A DNA stretch of 64,000 nucleotides from Plumapathes pennacea (Eukaryota; Cnidaria; Anthozoa; Antipatharia; Myriopathidae): contig OZ038466.1 in the NCBI GenBank assembly GCA_964036295.1, positions 23,488,597 through 23,552,596 of the forward strand. The letters run 5' to 3'. Numbering within the stretch: the first letter of the stretch is position 1; each line of letters opens with the position of its first letter. The notes beneath the pieces are model-generated. The model saw nothing but the letters and a program-made list of their open reading frames with translations. It did not search any database and was not told where the DNA came from. Below, piece by piece: positions 43,807 through 56,495 of the stretch. The position numbers were made by a program, and so were the translations under genes.

Positions 43807-45651
43807 ATGCTTGCACCCGAGGCTAAAATTGCGAAAAATGTTCGTCCTTGTCAAAGTATTTATGCTACGTACAGTGAAAGTAGTAGAAGGCAGGACACTG
43901 CACTCAAGGTGAAAAGACCGGCCAAACAAAGCAGTGTAAAGAAAGCTTGCATTTATTGTCAGAAAGACTGGCCAGAAGTTCTGAGCTCCCGTAAAGTTTC
44001 TGAAATTAGATTCGGTAAAGCGAGCCAAATGTAAAGGTGAAGAAAAAGTGAAGAAAGGAAACTACACAAGGCAGGAAGGACCAATAAGGGCGAACAAGTA
44101 ACAATAGAATCACTCAGACGTCACGCCGCGATTTGACATGAAAGGTGTTTCAAATGACACTAATACTAAAAAACTTTATTCGAAAAACTGCAATTTATGA
44201 CTTGGAGTTTTCACCACCTCGGAGTCATAAAACATTCAGACAATTTCACCATCCTGGGGATCATCAACATTCTCAGACACTTTTACCACTGAGGCAGTGC
44301 ATGTTGAGGTAGCTTGGGTTGGACTATAGTTCTGAACCATACAAACAAACATTTCATAAGTGTGTACAGTTATCAATAGAAATATCTGAAGAGAAACAAA
44401 TCTTTCAAATGGAGTGATTACACTTGATCCAACAAACAGTTTTTCAGTAAAAAAGTTCAAATAGATTCCGCGCACGTTGTTGGACGTATTGGAACGTACT
44501 GTAGTGGTCGTGCAGACACTATATTGACTCTATTTCCAAAGTAGTTTACTTGCATAGGATCTCCTTCAATCATTCTTCCTTTACGGTAAACTTGAGCCAT
44601 TTACTTTTTTTTATCTCAAAAAGGAAGTTGATCACATCTACGCCTTCAAAGATCTAAAAAAGTTTTAGTTCACGCTGTGATGACAGGATTCTTTGATAAT
44701 GTTTTTTAAATGCTATGCTACAAAACCAAATACCATCTTTTGATGGACGATCAACTTTACATCAGCCGGCAAGCAGACTGAAGTTATTTCCTTTAGTTTT
44801 GGCTTTAGTTTTCACTGCTTTTGTTTTCTGTACAACACGTCATTAGAAGTCAAATCGTTGAAAATGGTTAAGCAGTTCGAAACTAACACAGAAAAGAGCT
44901 TCACTTTCATAAAAAAAACTGTCTCTATTTCACGTGACCCCACCAGATTGTTTATCGTGTTTAAATGAATCATTTATGCAAAGGGTATTACTTTTGATAC
45001 TTGTCATTCGTACTTACATACATTTTTTGAAAAGGTGAACAAAAGCAATACTCTCCTATACGGGCCTCGCTTTCCGAATTCATCAACTTTAGACCAGGGA
45101 TGTGGGCTTCCCCCTCCCCCCTTTCCAATAGGACTTGAGATACGTGAGAGGAATTGAACTGGGCGAATGATTAAAAATAGAATGCAAAATGTTGTGTAGC
45201 TGTATTATATCCTAAACCGAAAACTATGTGCAAGCACAGCGACCCAACTCACTCAATTAACACGAACTTACAACTGAGAATTTTTGAAGACGACTTTTCA
45301 AAAAATCCTTGAGTCAACATAAATAGGTGCTTTTATACACCAAATATGGCGAAATAGGGAAATGAAAAAAATGTGTAAAGTGCTTTCTATGGACAAGAAA
45401 CGAAATGCCTTAGCGACAAATAACTCAGTACCTACAAGAGCAGTACTTCTACCAGTCGAACATTCAAGGGAAAGCCTGAAAAGCGTATAGCATGTCATAA
45501 ATTCGGACATTTATCATTCAGCAAACAGATCAATCACCGAGATTTGGTTCGAAACTTACACAACTGCGTACTTTCGTTCCACAAAAATAAGATAACGAAA
45601 GAATGCAAATGTTGTTGCGAACACCTTTTAACAAATAAGCCAACTGACTAA
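43807..45651 (+). pseudogene. macrosatellite exon pair X-Y (copy 3), phase mismatch at the donor
   Basis: X (43807-43990) and Y (45429-45651) are each open, but one G is missing at the X donor (gctcccgtaaag instead of gctcccggtaaag), so X ends in phase 1 while Y needs phase 2. Y here runs a few codons longer (ending NKPTD). Confidence 0.35.
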
Positions 45652-46562
45652 GAAGCCGGAACCAGATATACTTACTTTGCACCGAAGGTTTCCCTTAGAG
45701 TAGCTAACACGTCAAACTATAAAACAATAGAGTATGAGATAAGTAAAAAAAATACTAAACCGGGCTTTAAACTGATGCCTGTTATCTCAGGGTATGTTTA
45801 TTATTTAATCCTTCCTGTGTTGCATTGCATCCGGAAATATAACAGTAAATCAGTGATTTTGGTCAATCTTTGAAGAAACTATTTTAAGTGGTAAAGTCAA
45901 CGTTATTAAAATACTGTGGACGGAATGTGCGGCAAACTATTTTGGTTTCCATATAATCGTTGATACCAGGGTTGACCACTATGATGTTATCCTGCGCGTT
46001 CGACATTTTTGAGTTTTTGAGAGAACTGTTGACTTCGAAGATGTTAATAAGCAAGGATCTTTCGGGAGAATGCAGTCGAAGAATAACATGTAATCGGTTC
46101 TAACTTGTTTATTACCTACCTAACGTGTTAATCTGAACCCCCTTTGAATACTAACAGCAAAACCACAAGAAATTATTCGCTCACTCCGATATATGTTTTC
46201 GGTTTAAAATGTGCTATCATACAATAAAAATGATAGTACTTACCGTTGAACTTGTCTGTGGTATTTTCTCCAATGATCACAATAGCTGGCATGAAGCGAG
46301 GCTTAAAGAGGTTTATCGACGAACCTGTTGCAGAACTTTGCAGGAACTAGCGAAGCCTGGGGACAAGATTGAGACGAAACGCATTGCGCATATGCACCAC
46401 AAAACTACTTCCGCGGAAACGCCGCGCAGGGTTGTTATAACAAACACAACTTCCGGCGGGGATTTTGAAAAAGATAAGGCGTAGAAACAAATGATAAACT
46501 CAGAAATTCTAGGGTTAGAAGTTTCATAATTTTACTTTCATCGACCTTTTTGCATCACTGTC

Positions 46563-48385
46563 ATGCTTGCACCCGAGGCTGAAATTGCGAAAAATGTTCG
46601 TCCTTGTCAAAGTATTTATGCTACGTACAGTGAAAGTAGTAGAAGGCAGGACACTGCACTCAAGGTGAAAAGGCCGGCCAAACAAAGCAGTGTAAAGGAA
46701 GCTTGCATTCGTTGTCAGAAAGACTGGCCAGAAATTCTGAGCTCCCGGTAAAGTTTCTGAAATTAGATTCGGTAAAGGGAGCCAAATGTAAAGGTGAAGA
46801 AAAAGTGAAGAAAGGAAACTACACAAGGCAGGAAGGACCAATAAAGGCGAACAAGTAACAATAGAATCACTTAGACGTCAGGGCGCGATTTGACGTGAAA
46901 GGTGTTTCAAATTACACTAATACTACAAAACTTTATTTAAAAAACTGCAATTTATGACTTGGAGTTTTCACCACCTCGGAGTCATAAAACATTCAGACAA
47001 TTTCACCATCCCGGGGGTCATCAACATTTTCAGGCACTTTTACCACTGAGGCAGTGCATGTTGGAGTAGCTTGGGTTGGATTGTAGTCCTGAACCACACG
47101 AACAAACATTTCATAAGTGTGTGCAGTTGTCAATAGAAATATCTGAAGAGAAACGAATCCATTCAAATGGAGTGATTACATTTGATTCAACAAACAGTTT
47201 TTCAGTAAACAAGTTCAAATAGATTCCGCGCACGTTGTTGGACGTATTGGAACGTACTGTAGTGGTCGTGCAGACTCTATATTGACTCTATTTCCAAAGT
47301 AGTTTACTTGTATAGGATCTCCTTCAATCATTCTTCCTTTAGGGTAAACTTGAGCCATTTACTTTTTTTTATCTCAAAAAGGAAGTTGATCACATCTACG
47401 CGCCTTCAAAGTTCTAAAAACGTTTTAGTTCACGCTGTGATGACAGGATTCTTTGATAATGTTTTTTGAATGCAGTGCTACAAAACCAAATACCATCTTT
47501 TGATGGACAATCAACTTTACATCAGCCGGCAAGCAGACTGAAGTTATTTCCTTTAGTTTTGGCTTTAGTTTTCACTGCTTTTGTTTTCTGTACAACACAT
47601 CATTAGAAGTCAAATCGTTGAAAATGGTTAAGCAGTTCGAAACTAACACAGAAAAGAGCTTCACTTTCATAAAAAAAACTGTCTCTATTTCCCGTGACCT
47701 CACCAGATTGTTTATCGTGTTTAAATGAATCATTTATGCAAAGGGTATTACTTTTGATACTTGTCATTCGTACTTACGTACATTTTTTGAAAAGGTGAAC
47801 AAAAGCAATACTCTCCTATACGGGCCTCGCTTTCCGAATTCATCAACTTTAGACCAGGGATGTGGGCTTCCCCCTCCCCCCTTTCCAATAGGACTTGAGA
47901 TACGTGAGAGGAATTGAACTGGGCGAATGATTAAAAATAGAATGCAAAATGTTGTGTAGCTGTATTATATCCTAAACCGAAAACTATGTGCAAGCACAGC
48001 GACCCAACTCACTCAATTAACACGAACTTACAACTGAGAATTTTGAAGACGACTTTTCAAAAAAATCCTTGAGTCAACATAAATAAGTGCTTTTATACAC
48101 CAAATATGGCGAAATAGGGAAATGAAAAAAATGTGTAAAGTGCTTTCTATGGACAAGAAACGAAATGCCTTAGTCAGTACCTACAAGAGCAGTACTTCTA
48201 CCAGTCGAACATTCAAGGGAAAGCCTGAAAAGCGTGTAGCATGTCATAAATTCGGACATTTATCATTCAGCAAACAGATCAATCACCGAGATTTGGTTCG
48301 AAACTTACACAACTGCGTACTTTCGTTCCACAAAAATAACATAACGAAAGAATGCAAATGTTGTTGCGAACACCTTTTGAAATAA
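46563..48385 (+). CDS. macrosatellite Cys/His-rich protein, exons X and Y (copy 4)
   Basis: X 46563-46747 (phase 2 end) and Y 48178-48385 (TAA) join in phase. A 13-bp deletion just before Y also opens a continuous frame from 48122 (87 codons), so Y could be read without splicing here. Core motifs are ACHKFGHLSF, NHRDLVRNLHNC and CKCCCEHLLK. Function unknown. Many differences between copies fall at third codon positions in this frame, which favours past purifying selection. Confidence 0.38.
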
Positions 48386-49310
48386 GCCAAATGACTAAGA
48401 ATCCGGAACTAGATATACTTACTTTGCACCGAAGTTTTCCCTTAGAGTGGCTAACACGTCAAACTATAAAACAATAGAGTATGAGATAAGTAAAAAAATT
48501 CTAAACCGGGCTTTAAACTGGTGCCTGTTATCTCAGGGTATGTTTATTATTTAATCCTTTCTGTGTTGCATTGCATCCGGAAATATAACAGTAAATCAGT
48601 GATTTTGGTCAATCTTTGAAGAAACTATTTTAAGTAGTAAAATTAACGTTATTAAAATACTGTGGACGGAATGTGCGGCAAACTATTTTGGTTTCCATAT
48701 AATCGTTGATACCAGGGTTGACCACTATGATGTCATCCTGCGCGTTCGACATTTTTGAGTTTTTGAGAGAACTGTTGACTTCGAAGATGTTAATAAGCAA
48801 GGATCTTTCGGGAGAATGCAGTCGAAGAATAACATGTAATCGGTTCTAACTTGTTTATTACCTACCTAACGTGTTAGCCTGAACCCCCTTTGAATACTAA
48901 CAGCAAAACCACAAGAAATTATTCGCTCACTCCGATATATGTTTTCGGTTTAAAACGTGCTATCATACAATAACAATGATAGTACTTACCGTTGAACTTG
49001 TCTGTGGTATTTTCTCCAATGATCACAATTGCTGGCATGAAGCGAGGCTTAAAGAGCTTTATCGACGAACCGGTTGCAGAACTTTGCAGGAACTAGCGAA
49101 GCCTGGGGACAAGATTCAGAGACGAAACGCATTGCGCATATGCACCACAAAATTACTTCCGCGGAAGCGCCGCGCAGGGTTGTTATAACATACACAACTT
49201 CCGGCGGGGATTTTGAAAAAGATAAGACGTAGAAAGAAAAGATAAACTCAGTAATTCTAGGGTTAGAAGTTTCATAATTTTACTTTCATCGATCTTTTTG
49301 CATCACTGTC

Positions 49311-51158
49311 ATGCTTGCACCCGAGGCTAAAATTGCGAAAAATGTTCGTCCTTGTCAAAGTATTTATGCTACGTACAGTGAAAGTAGTAGAAGGCAGGAC
49401 ACTGCACTCAAGGTGAAAAGGCCGGCCAAACAAAGCAGTGTAAAGGAAGCTTGCATTCGTTGCCAGAAAGACTGGCCAGAAGTTCTGAGCTCCCGGTAAA
49501 GTTTCTGAAATTAGATTCGGTAAAGCGAGCCAAATGTAAAGCTGAAGAAAAAGTGAAGAAAGGAAACTACACAAGGCAGGAAGGATCAATAAGGGCGAAC
49601 AAGTAACAATAGAATCACTCAGACGTCACGCCGCGATTTGACATGAAAGGTGTTTCAAATGACACTAATACTACAAAACTTTATTCGAAAAACTGCAATT
49701 TATGACTTGGAGTTTTCACCACCTCGGAGTCATAAAACATTCAGACAATTTCACCATCCTGGGGATCATCAACATTCTCAGACACTTTTACCACTGAGGC
49801 AGTGCATGTTGAGGTAGCTTGGGTTGGACTATAGTTCTGAACTATACAAACAAACATTTCATAAGTGTGTACAGTTATCAATAGAAATATCTGAAGAGAA
49901 ACAAATCCTTTCAAATGGAGTGATTACACTTGATCCAACAAACAGTTTTTCAGTAAACAAGTTCAAATAGATTCCGCGCACGTTGTTGGACGTATTGGAA
50001 CGTACTGTAGTGGTCGTGCAGACACTATATTGACTCTATTTCCAAAGTAGTTTACTTGCATAGGATCTCCTTCAATCATTCTTCCTTTACGGTAAACTTG
50101 AGCCATTTACTTTTTTTTATCTCAAAAAGGAAGTTGATCACATCTACGCCTTCAAAGATCTAAAAAAGTTTTAGTTCACGCTGTGATGACAGGATTCTTT
50201 GATAATGTTTTTTGAATGCTATGCTACAAAACCAAATACCATCTTTTGATGGACGATCAACTTTACATCAGCCGGCAAGCAGACTGAAGTTATTTCCTTT
50301 AGTTTTGCCTTTAGTTGTCACTGCTTTTGTTTTCTGTACAACACGTCATTAGAAGTCAAATCGTTGAAAATGGTTAAGCAGTTCGAAACTAACACAGAAA
50401 AGAGCTTCACTTTCATAAAAAAAAAACTGTCTCTATTTCCCGTGACCCCACCAGATTGTTTATCGTGTTTAAATGAATCATTTATGCAAAGGGTATTACT
50501 TTTGATACTTGTCATTCGCACTTACATACATTTTTTGAAAAGGTGAACAAAAGCAATACTCTCATATACGGGCCTCGCTTTCCGAATTCATCAACTTTAG
50601 ACCAGGGATGTGGGCTTCCCCCTCCCCCCTTTCCAATAGGACTTGAGATACGTGAGAGGAATTGAACTGGGCGAATGATTAAAAATAGAATGCAAAATGT
50701 TGTGTAGCTGTATTATATCCTAAACCGAAAACTATGTGCAAGCACAGCGACCCAACTCACTCAATTAACACGAACTTACAACTGAGAATTTTGAAGACGA
50801 CTTTTCAAAAAATCCTTGAGTCAACATAAATAGGTGCTTTTATACACCAAATATGGCGAAATAGGGAAATGAAAAAAATGTGTAAAGTGCTTTCTATGGA
50901 CAAGAAACGAAATGCCTTAGCGACAAATAACTCAGTACCTACAAGAGCAGTACTTCTACCAGTCGAACATTCAAGGGAAAGCCTGAAAAGCGTATAGCAT
51001 GTCATAAATTCGGACATTTATCATTCAGCAAACAGATCAATCACCGAGATTTGGTTCGAAACTTACACAACTGCGTACTTTCGTTCCACAAAAATAAGAT
51101 AACGAAAGAATGCAAATGTTGTTGCGAACACCTTTTAACAAATAAGCCAACTGACTAA
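49311..51158 (+). CDS. macrosatellite Cys/His-rich protein, exons X and Y (copy 5)
   Basis: X 49311-49495 and Y 50936-51158 join in phase 2; both are open, with Y ending NKPTD before TAA. Sequence is close to copies 3 and 4. Transcription is unproven and no promoter is recognised; upstream exons, if any, are unknown. Confidence 0.37.
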
Positions 51159-52070
51159 GAAGCCGGAACCAGATATCCTTACTTTGCACCGAAGTTTTCC
51201 CTTAGAGTAGCTAACACGTCAAACTATAAAACAATAGAGTATGAGATAAGTAAAAAAAATACTAAACCGGGCTTTAAACTGATGCCTGTTATCTCAGGGT
51301 ATGTTTATTATTTAATCCTTCCTGTGTTGCATTGCATCCGGAAATATAACAGTAAATCAGTGATTTTGGTCAATCTTTGAAGAAACTATTTTAAGTGGTA
51401 AAGTCAACGTTATTAAAATACTGTGGACGGAATGTGCGGCAAACTATTTTGGTTTCCATATAATCGTTGATACCAGGGTTGATCACTATGATGTTATCCT
51501 GCGCGTTCGACATTTTTGAGTTTTTGAGAGAACTGTTGACTTCGAAGATGTTAATAAGCAAGGATCTTTCGGGAGAATGCAGTCGAAGAATAACATGTAA
51601 TCGGTTCTAACTTGTTTATTACCTACCTAACGTGTTAATCTGAACCCCCTTTGAATACTAACAGCAAAACCACAAGAAATTATTCGCTCACTCCGATATA
51701 TGTTTTCGGTTTAAAACGTGCTATCATACAATAACAATGATAGTACTTACCGTTGAACTTGTCTGTGGTATTTTCTCCAATGATCACAATTGCTGGCATG
51801 AAGCGAGGCTTAAAGAGGTTTATCGACGAACCTGTTGCAGAACTTTGCAGGAACTAGCGAAGCCTGGGGGACAAGATTGATACAAAACGCATTGCGCATA
51901 TGCACCACAAAATTACTTCCGCGGAAACGCCGCGCAGGGTTGTTATAACATACACAACTTCCGGCGGGGATTTTGAAAAAGATAAGACGTAGAAACAAAA
52001 GATAACCTCAGAAATTCTAGGGTTAGAAGTTTCATAACTTTACTTTCATCGACCTTTTTGCATCACTGTC

Positions 52071-53877
52071 ATGCTTGCACCCGAGGCTAAAATTGCGAAA
52101 AATGTTCGTCCTTGTCAAAGTATTTATGCTACGTACAGTGAAAGTAGTAGAAGGCAGGACACTGCACTCAAGGTGAAAAGGCCGGCCAAACAAAGCAGTG
52201 TAAAGGAAGCTTGCATTCGTTGTCAGAAAGACTGGCCAGAAATTCTGAGCTCCCGGTAAAGTTTCTGAAATTAGATTCGGTAAAGGGAGCCAAATGTAAA
52301 GCTGAAGAAAAAGTGAAGAAAGGAAACTACACAAGGCAGGAAGGACCAATAAGGGCGAACAAGTAACAATGGAATTACTCAGACGTCAGGCCGCGATTTG
52401 ACGTGAAAGGTGTTTCAAATGACACTAATACTACAAAACTTTATTCGAAAAACTGCAATTTATGACTTGGAGTTTTCACCACCTCGGAGTCATAAAACAT
52501 TCAGACAATTTCACCATCCTGGGGATCATCAATATTTTCAGACACTTTTACCACTGAGGCAGTGCATGTTGAGGTAGCTTGGGTTGGACTATAGTTCTGA
52601 ACCATACGAACAAACTTTTCATAAGTGTGTGCAGTTGTCAATAGAAATATCTGAAGAGAAACGAATCCATTCAAATGGAGTGATTACATTTGATCCAAAA
52701 ACAGTTTTTCAGTAAAAAAGTTCAAATAGATTCCGCGCACGTTGTTGGACGTATTGGAACGTACTGTAGTGGTCGTACAGACACTATATTGACTCTATTT
52801 CCAAAGTAGTTCATTTGCCTAGGATCTCCTTCAATCATTCTTCCTTTACGGTAAACTTGAGCCATTTACTTTTTTCTTTCTCAAAAAGGAAGTTGATTAC
52901 ATCTACGCGCCTTCAAAGTTCTAAAAACGTTTTAGTTCACGCTGTGATGAGAGGATTCTTTGATAATGTTTTTTGAATGCAGTGCTACAAAACCAAATAC
53001 CATCTTTTAATGGACGATCAACTTTACTTCTGCCGGAAAGCAGACTGAAGCTATTTCCTTTAGTTTTGGCTTTAGTTGTCACTGCTTTTGTTTTCTGTAC
53101 AACACGTCCCTTGAAGTCAAATCGTTGAAGATGGTTGAGCAGTTCGAAACTAACACAGAAAAGAGCTTCACTTTCATAAAAAAACTGTCTCTATTTCACG
53201 TGACCCCACCAGATTGTTTATCGTGTTTAAATGAATCATTTATGCAAAGGTATTACTTTTGATACTTGTCATTCGCACTTACATACATTTTTTGAAAAAG
53301 TGAACAGAAGCAATATTCTCCTATACGGGCCTCGCTTTCCGAATTCACCAACTTTAGACCAGGGGTGTGGGCTTCCTCCCTCTCCCCCTTTCCAATAGGA
53401 TTTGTGATACGTGAGAGGAATTGAATATGGCGAATGATTAAAAATAGAATGCAAAATGTTGTGTAGCTCTATTATTATTCCTAACCCAAAAACTATGTGC
53501 AAGCACAGCGACCCAACTCTGTCAATTACACGAACTTTTCAAAAAATCCTTGAGTGAACGTAAATGGGTGCTTTTATACACCAAATGTGGCGAAATAGAG
53601 AAATGAAAAAAATGTGAAACGTGCTTTTTATGGACAAGAAACGAAATGCCTTAGCGACAAATAACTCAGTACTTACAAGAGAAGTACTTTTACCAGTCGA
53701 ACCTTCAAGGAAAAGCTTGAAAAGCGTCTCACATATCCTAAATTCGGACATTTATCATTCAGCAAACAGATCAATCATCGAGATTTGGTTCGAAACTTAC
53801 ACAGCTGCGTACTTTCGTTCCACACAAATAAGATAACGAAACAATGCAGATGTTGTTGCGAACATCTTTTAAAATAA
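52071..53877 (+). CDS. macrosatellite Cys/His-rich protein, exons X and Y (copy 6)
   Basis: X 52071-52255 and Y 53670-53877 (TAA) join in phase 2. Y differs from the others at several residues (first Cys/His pair lost: YPKFGHLSF) but keeps KQINHRDLVRNLH and CRCCCEHLLK. This is the most diverged open copy, which makes continued openness informative. Confidence 0.36.
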
Positions 53878-54479
53878 TCCAACTGACTAAGAAGCCGGAA
53901 CTAGATAATACTTACTTTGTACCTAAGTTTTCCCTTAGAGTGGCTAACACGTCAAACTATAAAACAATAGAGTATGAGATAAGTAAAAAAATAAATAAAT
54001 AAATAAACCGGGCTTTAAACTGGTGCCTGTTATCTCAGGGTATGTTTATTATTTTCCTTCTTGTGCTGCATTGCATCCGGAAATAAAACAGTAAATCAGT
54101 GATTTTGATCAATCTTTGAAGAAACTATTTTAAGTGGTAAAGTCAACGTTATTAAAATACTGTGGACGAAATGTGCGGCAAACTTTTTTGGTTTCCATAT
54201 AATCGTTGATACCAGGTTTCGCAGTATACGGGTTGGCGGGTTCGGCATTTTTGAGTTTTTGAGAGAACTTTTGAGTTGGAAGATATTAACAAGCAAGGAT
54301 CGTGTGGGAGAATGCAATCGAAAAATGATATGTAATCGGTTCTAACTTGTTTATTACCTACCTAACGTGTTAGCCTAAACCCCCTTTGAATACTAACAGC
54401 AAAACCACAAGAAATTATTCGCTCACTCCGATATGTTTTCGGTTTAAAACGTGTTGTTATCATACAATAATAATAGTTC

Positions 54480-55163
54480 TTACCGTTGAACTTCTCTGTG
54501 GTATTTTATCCAATGATCACAATTGTTGGCACGAAGCGGGGCTTGAAGAGGTTTATTGACGAATCTGTTGCAGAACTTTGCAGGAACTAGCAAAGCCTGG
54601 GACGAGCTTGAGACAAATTTGCGCATATGCGCCACAAAATTACTTCCCGCGGAAACGTCGCGCAGGGTTGTTATAGCAAACACAACTTCCGGCGGGGATT
54701 TTGAAAAAGATAAGGCGAAGAAACAAAAGATAAAACTTTGAAATTCTAGGGTTTGACGTTTGATAGTTTTTCTTTCATTGACCTTTTCCGCATCACTGTC
54801 GTGCTTGCACCCGAGGCGAAAATTGAGAAAAATGTTCGTCCTTGTCAAAGTATTCTTGCTACGTACAGTGAAAGCAGTAGAGGGCAGAACACTGCACTCA
54901 AGGTGAAAAGACCGGCCAAACAAAGCAGTGTAAAGGAAGCTTGCATTCGTTGTGAGAAGGACTGGCCAGAAGTTCTCAGCTCCCGGTGAAGCTTTTAAAA
55001 TTAGATTTGGTAAAGGGAGCCAAATGTGAAGATGAAGAAAAAGTGAGGAGAGAAAACTACACAAACTAGGAAATAGACAAACGACAACAACAAAGCAAGC
55101 CACACTGAATACCGAGCTGTCATAAATATAATTTAGATTCTGATACCGAAATATAAAATACAT
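54480..55163 (-). other. 227-codon antisense open frame in the last, truncated unit
   Basis: Minus-strand frame overlapping the X region. It is open for 684 bases only here; the other units keep the 105-codon part (for example 46841-46524 and 52349-52032), starting MVLPALCSFLSSLF with a signal-like hydrophobic N-terminus. Because X on the plus strand is in codon register with it, conservation of one frame can preserve the other. I treat it as a probable shadow of X but cannot exclude it. Confidence 0.2.
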
Positions 55164-55508
55164 TACATCAACATGCCCATTCTAACAAGAGGGTCGCTGC
55201 TACAGCGTTTGCTACATGTTTAGCTGGAGATTAACACGACTCCAGCTCGTGTTTACATGACTTAATACGCGAACAGGGTCATATGTTCAGCTACATCACT
55301 AACTGCCTTATCTTACACGAGATCTCTTCTTGTACACACTGGTATTGAAGGAACGACCATGCGAGACGTACCCTAATAAACCCATTGTTCGATTACGGAG
55401 CTAATTCAGGATTAAAAAAAGAATTCCCCTACAATAAACTGTAGGGTATTTGAACAAAAACCAAAAAAAAAAAAATGTTTTCCCCAATTCCAAGGATGGG
55501 AAGTCGTC

Positions 55509-55711
55509 TTAAGCCTGGTTTCCATATAATCGTCTCTGGCGTAAGGATCGTCTCTGTCGCAGAATTTTTTGTCAAGCGATCGGGACGATTATATGGAAAC
55601 ACTCTTGCGATTGTTTCAAACGATCCTCATGTTCTATCCTTGCGTCGGAGACGACCGGAAATGCAGAGACGATCCTTACGTCAGAGACGATTATATGGAA
55701 ACCAGGCTTAA
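55509..55711. mobile_element. 203-bp MITE with long inverted ends, TTAA borders
   Basis: Starts TTAAGCCTGGTTTCCATATA and ends with the inverted copy; after the terminal ~29 bases the arms continue to pair imperfectly (atcgtctctggcgtaagg against ccttacgtcagagacgat). It is nearly palindromic and would form a hairpin. Non-coding. Confidence 0.75.
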
Positions 55712-55859
55712 CGAGACACCTTGCCAGCATTCTCAGGCTTAAAAAAAGTTAAGACCTAATCCAGGATTAGCCTAATCGTGCTTCGAACAACTCGGGCCTG
55801 GTTCCTAAACGACCGTTCCCCAAACCTTATTCTCTTAACTCACGAGTTTACATACAGAT

Positions 55860-56032
55860 TCTCCTAACTATTCAAACATAAATTGTATGAGTGACATAGT
55901 GAGAATTGATCGCTCAATCAGACTTTTCATATGAGCAAGCAAGATTGCATGCCAAGTTCTCCACCCTGTATGACATATCTCACTGGTACGAAACTGAAGT
56001 TGAATAGCTCACTCATTAGGAGTAAAAGGGCC
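55860..56032. mobile_element. degraded TTAA-type MITE remnant
   Basis: Interior phrases (tgagtgacatagtgagaatt, ccaagttctccaccctgtat, aggagtaaaaggg) match the element at 14269-14478, but the ends are decayed. Confidence 0.45.
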
Positions 56033-56354
56033 AAGTGGTAAAGTTGTGGTTGCATGCATTACTACACTGTGAATTAATGGCCGCTCAATTATCTTGTCAG
56101 TCTACTGGTGATACACAATTTAACACGTGGCACGTGGTAATACAATAATAAGACAACCATGTTTACAGATTGAACCCGGGTGCTATAAAATCGCTAAGGA
56201 GGTGCCGGTTAAATGTTCACGTTGGACGTAACAACGTGACACGAAGTCCTTCATTTCTAAACAAGTGGGGAGTATTAAACACACCTGCAGAGTCACTGTG
56301 AAAAAATAATTATTTCTAAGAGCGGTGTTAATGCTATATTAACCAAGCTAGAAG

Positions 56355-56495
56355 CTAAAGGCCGATTTACACGTTGTGGCTATAAGTTTCGTTCGCCGAG
56401 TGCAACCTTCTTTTGACGTACAGGAAAAACGTTGCACGATTTTGGAGATAATTATTATAAGAAGGCTGCATACCACGAAGTAAATCGGCCTTTAG
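56355..56495. mobile_element. 141-bp element with perfect 16-bp inverted ends
   Basis: ctaaaggccgatttac at the left and its exact reverse complement gtaaatcggcctttag at the right. Non-coding, MITE-like. The sequence between here and 58300 has a poly-A run (56963-56986) and a weak MITE remnant (57235-57415), and nothing else that I can support. Confidence 0.65.

Larger units (their letters stand above)
38421..55075. repeat. macrosatellite: six tandem ~2.75-kb units plus a truncated seventh
   Basis: Taking ccaataagggcgaacaagta as origin, units start at 38421, 41169, 44081, 46838, 49586 and 52346, with lengths of about 2748, 2912, 2757, 2748 and 2760 bp. The last unit ends at about 55075, where similarity stops (tagacaaacgacaacaacaa). 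Units share order and orientation throughout; distal units (44081 onward) look most alike, proximal ones more diverged. Each contains a variable C-rich tract, a ggtttccatataatcg motif and conserved open frames. With the two proximal copies, the array covers about 28 kb including insertions. Confidence 0.92.

Noticed and set aside
52490-52870. Minus-strand stretch starting ATGGCTCAAGTTTACCG and a downstream acidic end, as a possible gene inside the unit
   Set aside because: Partly conserved, but the frame is interrupted between the two parts and no donor in the right phase was found; kept only as a note.
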